Below, in pieces: positions 61,149-64,000 of a stretch of DNA of 64,000 nt (positions within the stretch are counted from its first letter, which is position 1; every line of letters begins with the position of its first letter). The position numbers were made by a program, and so were the translations under genes. The DNA is from Sphingobacterium thalpophilum (GTDB lineage: Bacteria; Bacteroidota; Bacteroidia; Sphingobacteriales; Sphingobacteriaceae). The stretch covers positions 3,224,001 through 3,288,000 of the forward strand of contig NZ_LR590484.1 of NCBI RefSeq assembly GCF_901482695.1, given 5' to 3'. A model generated the notes under the pieces. The model was not told the DNA's origin. It saw nothing but the letters and a program-made list of their open reading frames with translations, and searched no databases.

Positions 61149-62069
61149 ATGGCTCAATCCAACGAAATACATATACGTATCGACTCCGTAGCGTCCTATC
61201 ACGAGATGATGGGCATTGAAAAACCGATGCATCCTTTATTTAGTATCATCGATTTTTCGAAAATTACGTATTCTCATCCAAAAGAGACATGCTACATCCA
61301 TTCCAATTTGTACAATATCAGCGTCAAATCAGGTGCAGATTGTATTTTACAATATGGCCCGCATCACTTTGATTTTACGCAGGGAGCAATGTCCTTTTTC
61401 AAACCCGGACAAACTATCAAGGTAGACCCTAATGCTGCTATAGTGAAAGATGGTTTTACCATCAATTTTCATCCCGATTTTCTGCGTACTTTTCCTTTGG
61501 ACAAAAAGATACAACGCTATGATTTTTTTGATTACAAAGTCAATGAAGCCCTGTTTCTCTCAGACGAAGAAAAAGCCCAGTGCCACGCTATTGCCAAAGG
61601 TATTGAAACCGAATACAAGAGTAAAATAGACAGTTATAGTCAGGAAGCCATCGTGAGTTTTCTTGATCTGTTGCTGGTTTACGGAAAACGTTTTTACGAC
61701 CGGCAATTCATTACCCGAAAAACACATCAGCGACCTATTGTGGCTCAATTTGAAGAATTATTGGATGCATACTTTCATGAGGAGCTTCATTTGCAAAAGG
61801 GTCTGCCCAACGTGAAATATTTTGCGGAGGCTGTGCATATGTCACCCAATTATTTAAGTGATCTTTTGAGAACATCGACAGGTAAAAGTGCCCAGAGCCA
61901 TATCCAAAGTAAGCTGATCGAGGTTGCTAAAACCATGCTCAGCTCCACGGTACTTTCCGTTTCCGAAATCGCCTACCAGTTAGGATTTGAACAGGCGCAA
62001 TCGTTCAATAGGTTATTCAAATCCAAAACCAATCAAACTCCTTTGGAATTTAGGGCAAGCTTTAATTAA
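61149..62069 (+). CDS. AraC-family transcription regulator
   Basis: This 306-residue regulator has an N-terminal cupin-like sensing domain (CYIHSNLYNISVKSGADCILQY; SFFKPGQTIKVDP) and a C-terminal double helix-turn-helix (LPNVKYFAEAVHMSPNYLSDLLRTSTGKSAQSHIQ; VSEIAYQLGFEQAQSFNRLFKSKTNQTPLEFR, given here by position residues ~205-303). It lies 93 bp behind the aldo-keto reductase gene on the same strand and is probably its regulator, a frequent pairing. Confidence 0.92.
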   Translation: MAQSNEIHIRIDSVASYHEMMGIEKPMHPLFSIIDFSKITYSHPKETCYIHSNLYNISVKSGADCILQYGPHHFDFTQGAMSFFKPGQTIKVDPNAAIVKDGFTINFHPDFLRTFPLDKKIQRYDFFDYKVNEALFLSDEEKAQCHAIAKGIETEYKSKIDSYSQEAIVSFLDLLLVYGKRFYDRQFITRKTHQRPIVAQFEELLDAYFHEELHLQKGLPNVKYFAEAVHMSPNYLSDLLRTSTGKSAQSHIQSKLIEVAKTMLSSTVLSVSEIAYQLGFEQAQSFNRLFKSKTNQTPLEFRASFN

Positions 62070-62096
62070 GAATTGATTTATTTTGTATTTATAGCC

Positions 62097-62104
62097 TAGT
62101 TTTG
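62097..62104 (+). promoter_or_regulatory. -7 box before the DUF4279 genes
   Basis: TAGTTTTG fits TAnnTTTG and lies 174 bp before the first DUF4279 start at 62279. Confidence 0.45.
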
Positions 62105-62278
62105 GATAATAGTATTCTCATTCTTTGCGGTTACTTTTTTACTACGACCTCGATTTGATTTATAAATATTCTGTTTTTGTACAACCTGTTATGGTTTATG
62201 TTGCCTTGGAACAGGAACATTACTTTTGGAGAGCCTGGAGAGGTATGGATCAGTATAAACAACAAACATCTTTTTAAT

Positions 62279-62704
62279 ATGGCTTTTGATAAAGAATTGA
62301 ATCTTAGTTTTGCTATCTGGGATTTCGAGAATAATACACATGATGTTATTACAAATGATCTCGGATTATCACCTAGCAAGATATTTGTTAAAGGGGAACG
62401 GATATCTCCCAAAATTTCAAAGATCAGAAAGCGTAATGCATGGATCTATGGTCCATCGTACGGAAATACAGAAGATTTTGAAACTCAATTGAATAAACTG
62501 TTAGACGTTCTAGAACCTAGAATTCCTATTTTAAAAGAGTACTCAAAAAAATATCCTTGTGATTTTTCACTGGCATACTTTTGTAGTGCGCTAGGTTATA
62601 AACCTCCCTTGATTCATTTAGGTAAAAGATACCACGATTTTATCAGGGAAGTAGATGCTGAATTTGATCTGGATCTCTATTATTCTCCTTTGGACGAGGA
62701 ATAA
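62279..62704 (+). CDS. DUF4279-family protein, first of two
   Basis: This 141-residue cytosolic protein is taken from ATG 62279 (MAFDKELNLSFAIWDFENNT); a longer frame from 62177 is less likely because the second copy has no such extension. The pattern fits DUF4279: an N-terminal strand, ...LGLSPSKIFVKGERIS, AWIYGPSYGNTEDFETQLNKLLDVLEPRIPILKEYSKKYPCDFSLAYF. Neighbourhood with other immunity-like genes suggests a binding or immunity role, but this is inference. The second copy starts 40 bp later. Confidence 0.75.
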   Translation: MAFDKELNLSFAIWDFENNTHDVITNDLGLSPSKIFVKGERISPKISKIRKRNAWIYGPSYGNTEDFETQLNKLLDVLEPRIPILKEYSKKYPCDFSLAYFCSALGYKPPLIHLGKRYHDFIREVDAEFDLDLYYSPLDEE

Positions 62705-62744
62705 AATGGAGAAATTAACTAGTGATGAATAATAATAAGTATAG

Positions 62745-63170
62745 ATGAGAAATGAAATAAATGTGAGTTTTTGTATATGTGACTATGACGATATCACACA
62801 TCAGCAAATATCTAATGAACTGGGACTGATTGCCAGTAATGTCTCTCACGCAAAAGATTTAGAAAGTAAGGCAGTATCTAAAAAAAAAGAAGATAAATGG
62901 GTGTATGGAACACCATATGGAAATATGGAAAACTTTGGCGAGCAAATGGAAAAGATCTTGGACGCATTAGAACCTAAGGTTTCGGTATTAGAGAAATTTG
63001 CGAGAAAATATACGTGTAAATTTCGCGTTGTCATCTTTTTACGCAATCGAGAGGAAAGCACTCCATGGTTTTTTTTAGAAAAGAGATATAATGCATTTAT
63101 TAAAAAAATAGATGCGGTTTTAGATATTGAGGTTTACACTCCTGAATTTCCACTTTTATCAAACAACTGA
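62745..63170 (+). CDS. DUF4279-family protein, second of two
   Basis: This 141-residue protein is a tandem paralogue of the preceding gene: MRNEINVSFCICDYDDITHQ, ISNELGLIASNVSHAKD, KWVYGTPYGNMENFGEQMEKILDALEPKVSVLEKFARKYTCKF. The central WVYG-PYGN-E-F and LEPK-LE-A-KY words are shared with it. The overall divergence suggests an old duplication. No partner is identified. Confidence 0.75.
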   Translation: MRNEINVSFCICDYDDITHQQISNELGLIASNVSHAKDLESKAVSKKKEDKWVYGTPYGNMENFGEQMEKILDALEPKVSVLEKFARKYTCKFRVVIFLRNREESTPWFFLEKRYNAFIKKIDAVLDIEVYTPEFPLLSNN

Positions 63171-63232
63171 GCTAGGAACAACAGTTAAGCTTCCAGAAGT
63201 TAATATTCCAGCACCATCAGAAAATAATTAAA

Positions 63233-63439
63233 ATGAGAAAAAATACGACACTATGGATTATTACAAAGTATTCTTTGATACTAGTTACTTTTTATACAGT
63301 TTTGGATCTTATTAGTGGGGAAATTAAGCTTTCTGAAATTCCATGGCATATAGCAAATCTTATAATACGTCTCTTTGTTACTGTTTTTATTTGCTATATT
63401 TTATTTTATATAGCTGTCAAAATATTTCGACTTAAATAG
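63233..63439 (+). CDS. Small membrane protein with two predicted helices
   Basis: This 68-residue protein has two hydrophobic stretches (TKYSLILVTFYTVLDLIS, ~11-28; LIIRLFVTVFICYILFYIAV, ~43-62) and a basic tail (KIFRLK). No family is recognised. It follows the two DUF4279 genes and a short coding-like scrap at 63169-63232. Confidence 0.55.
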   Translation: MRKNTTLWIITKYSLILVTFYTVLDLISGEIKLSEIPWHIANLIIRLFVTVFICYILFYIAVKIFRLK

Positions 63440-63617
63440 GTTAATCTATGAATAGAAAGCGCCGTTTCCCGTAATTAAAATTTTAGGCATAAATTCTTAA
63501 ATCTCATAAGACAGCTTATATAGCGAAATGAATTTTGAATTGAGCTCCTTTGATGAAAACTCTTTAAAATTTATAGCCTATATGTCAAAATAGCTCGGGT
63601 TATTGGTCACTAAATCT

Positions 63618-63659
63618 GGTGTACTTTCGTCCGGAACCCGTGGTGTACTTTTGTCGGAA
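63618..63659 (-). mobile_element. Terminal repeats of an IS21-like element (remnant)
   Basis: GGTGTACTTTCGTCCGGAA (63618-63636) and GGTGTACTTTTGTCGGAA (63642-63659) are imperfect direct repeats of the kind carried at IS21-family ends. No istA or istB gene is present on the left, so this is a lone end. It touches the point where the aldehyde dehydrogenase frame is cut (63663). Confidence 0.5.
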
Positions 63660-63662
63660 TAT

Positions 63663-64000
63663 TCAATAAGGAATGATGGATAAAACGGGGCCGAAAATTT
63701 CTTCCTGAGCAATAATCATATCGTTTTTTACATTAGTAAAAATGGTCGCTTTTACAAAGTTTCCTGCTTCCAGTCCATCAGGTTTCCCTATTCCTCCTGT
63801 CAATAAGATTGCACCTTCTTCCAATCCAGTTTTAATATAATTCTGAACCCTTTCAAATTGTTTAACACTCACCATTGGACCAACATTGGTGTTTTCGTTT
63901 TCAGGAAAACCTACAACAATCTGTTCTGCGGTTGTCTTGGCAATTTCATTTACTTTTTCCAATTGATTTTCGGGAACTAAAAGTCTTGTTGGCGCTATGC
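63663..64000 (-). pseudogene. Aldehyde dehydrogenase, truncated at its C-terminus; 5' end outside the window
   Basis: The frame is open to the window edge, reading APTRLLVPENQLEKVNEIA, where the catalytic Cys would lie just outside. It continues with VGFPENENTNVGPMVSVKQF, then GAILLTGG and the conserved EEIFGPVLSIIPY, then a stop. In intact aldehyde dehydrogenases this motif is followed by some 80 further residues, including the NPF motif and the oligomerisation strand. These are missing here, cut where the IS21-like end begins. The enzyme is therefore probably inactive. Confidence 0.8.

Overview
The window looks like a chromosome segment of a Bacteroidota bacterium of the Sphingobacteriaceae, most like Sphingobacterium. 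The reasons are three SusC/SusD nutrient-uptake loci, ECF-sigma/FecR pairs, a hybrid two-component regulator with an AraC output domain, GLPGLI and DUF4843 families, TAnnTTTG promoter boxes and A-rich leaders without Shine-Dalgarno sequences. The genus is inferred from gene content, not from a marker gene. No tRNA, rRNA or CRISPR array was seen.

Layout. 1-9189: end of a hybrid sensor/AraC regulator and its likely target, SusC, SusD, a SusE-like lipoprotein and a DUF4832-type putative glycosidase. 9711-20217: second locus with ECF sigma, FecR, STN-SusC, SusD, DUF4843 lipoprotein, PKD-like lipoprotein and a TPR-thioredoxin protein, ending in a 19-bp perfect-stem terminator. 22577-28795: AlkD-like repair protein, a TonB-receptor-like barrel with a GLPGLI protein and a small secreted protein, and a secreted esterase. 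28860-32461: a MocR regulator facing a four-gene operon of cupin, DapA-family lyase/aldolase, mini-thioredoxin and 2Fe-2S ferredoxin. 33721-47049: third locus with ECF sigma, FecR, STN-SusC, SusD, TIM-barrel epimerase, beta-helix lipoprotein, YdcF-like protein, NAGPA-type phosphodiester glycosidase and SGNH hydrolase. 47150-64000: an accessory region of small secreted proteins and lipoproteins, DinB, an alpha/beta hydrolase, a SUFU protein, an erythromycin-esterase-like protein, two tandem DUF4279 proteins, decayed Abi, IS3 and IS21-like remnants, an aldo-keto reductase with an AraC regulator, and a truncated aldehyde dehydrogenase.

The most unusual feature is a dispersed cassette family. Seven paralogues of a 145-148 aa secreted NTF2-like protein lie between 20.5 and 55.9 kb. 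Each has the same roughly 135-bp upstream block (operator-like footprints plus a TAGTTTTG-type box), and six of the seven have the same terminator hairpin. A second repeat of about 230-300 bp lies next to them. It carries up to four stem-loops, two of which change by compensatory substitutions between copies. Copies of it form the 3' end of one gene and supply the start codon of another. Cargo genes between cassettes differ from interval to interval. Copies 3-7 are nearly identical, which suggests recent duplication or gene conversion; copies 1 and 2 are older. The function is unknown. I read the region as a repeat-driven accessory island whose secreted NTF2-like proteins are co-regulated.
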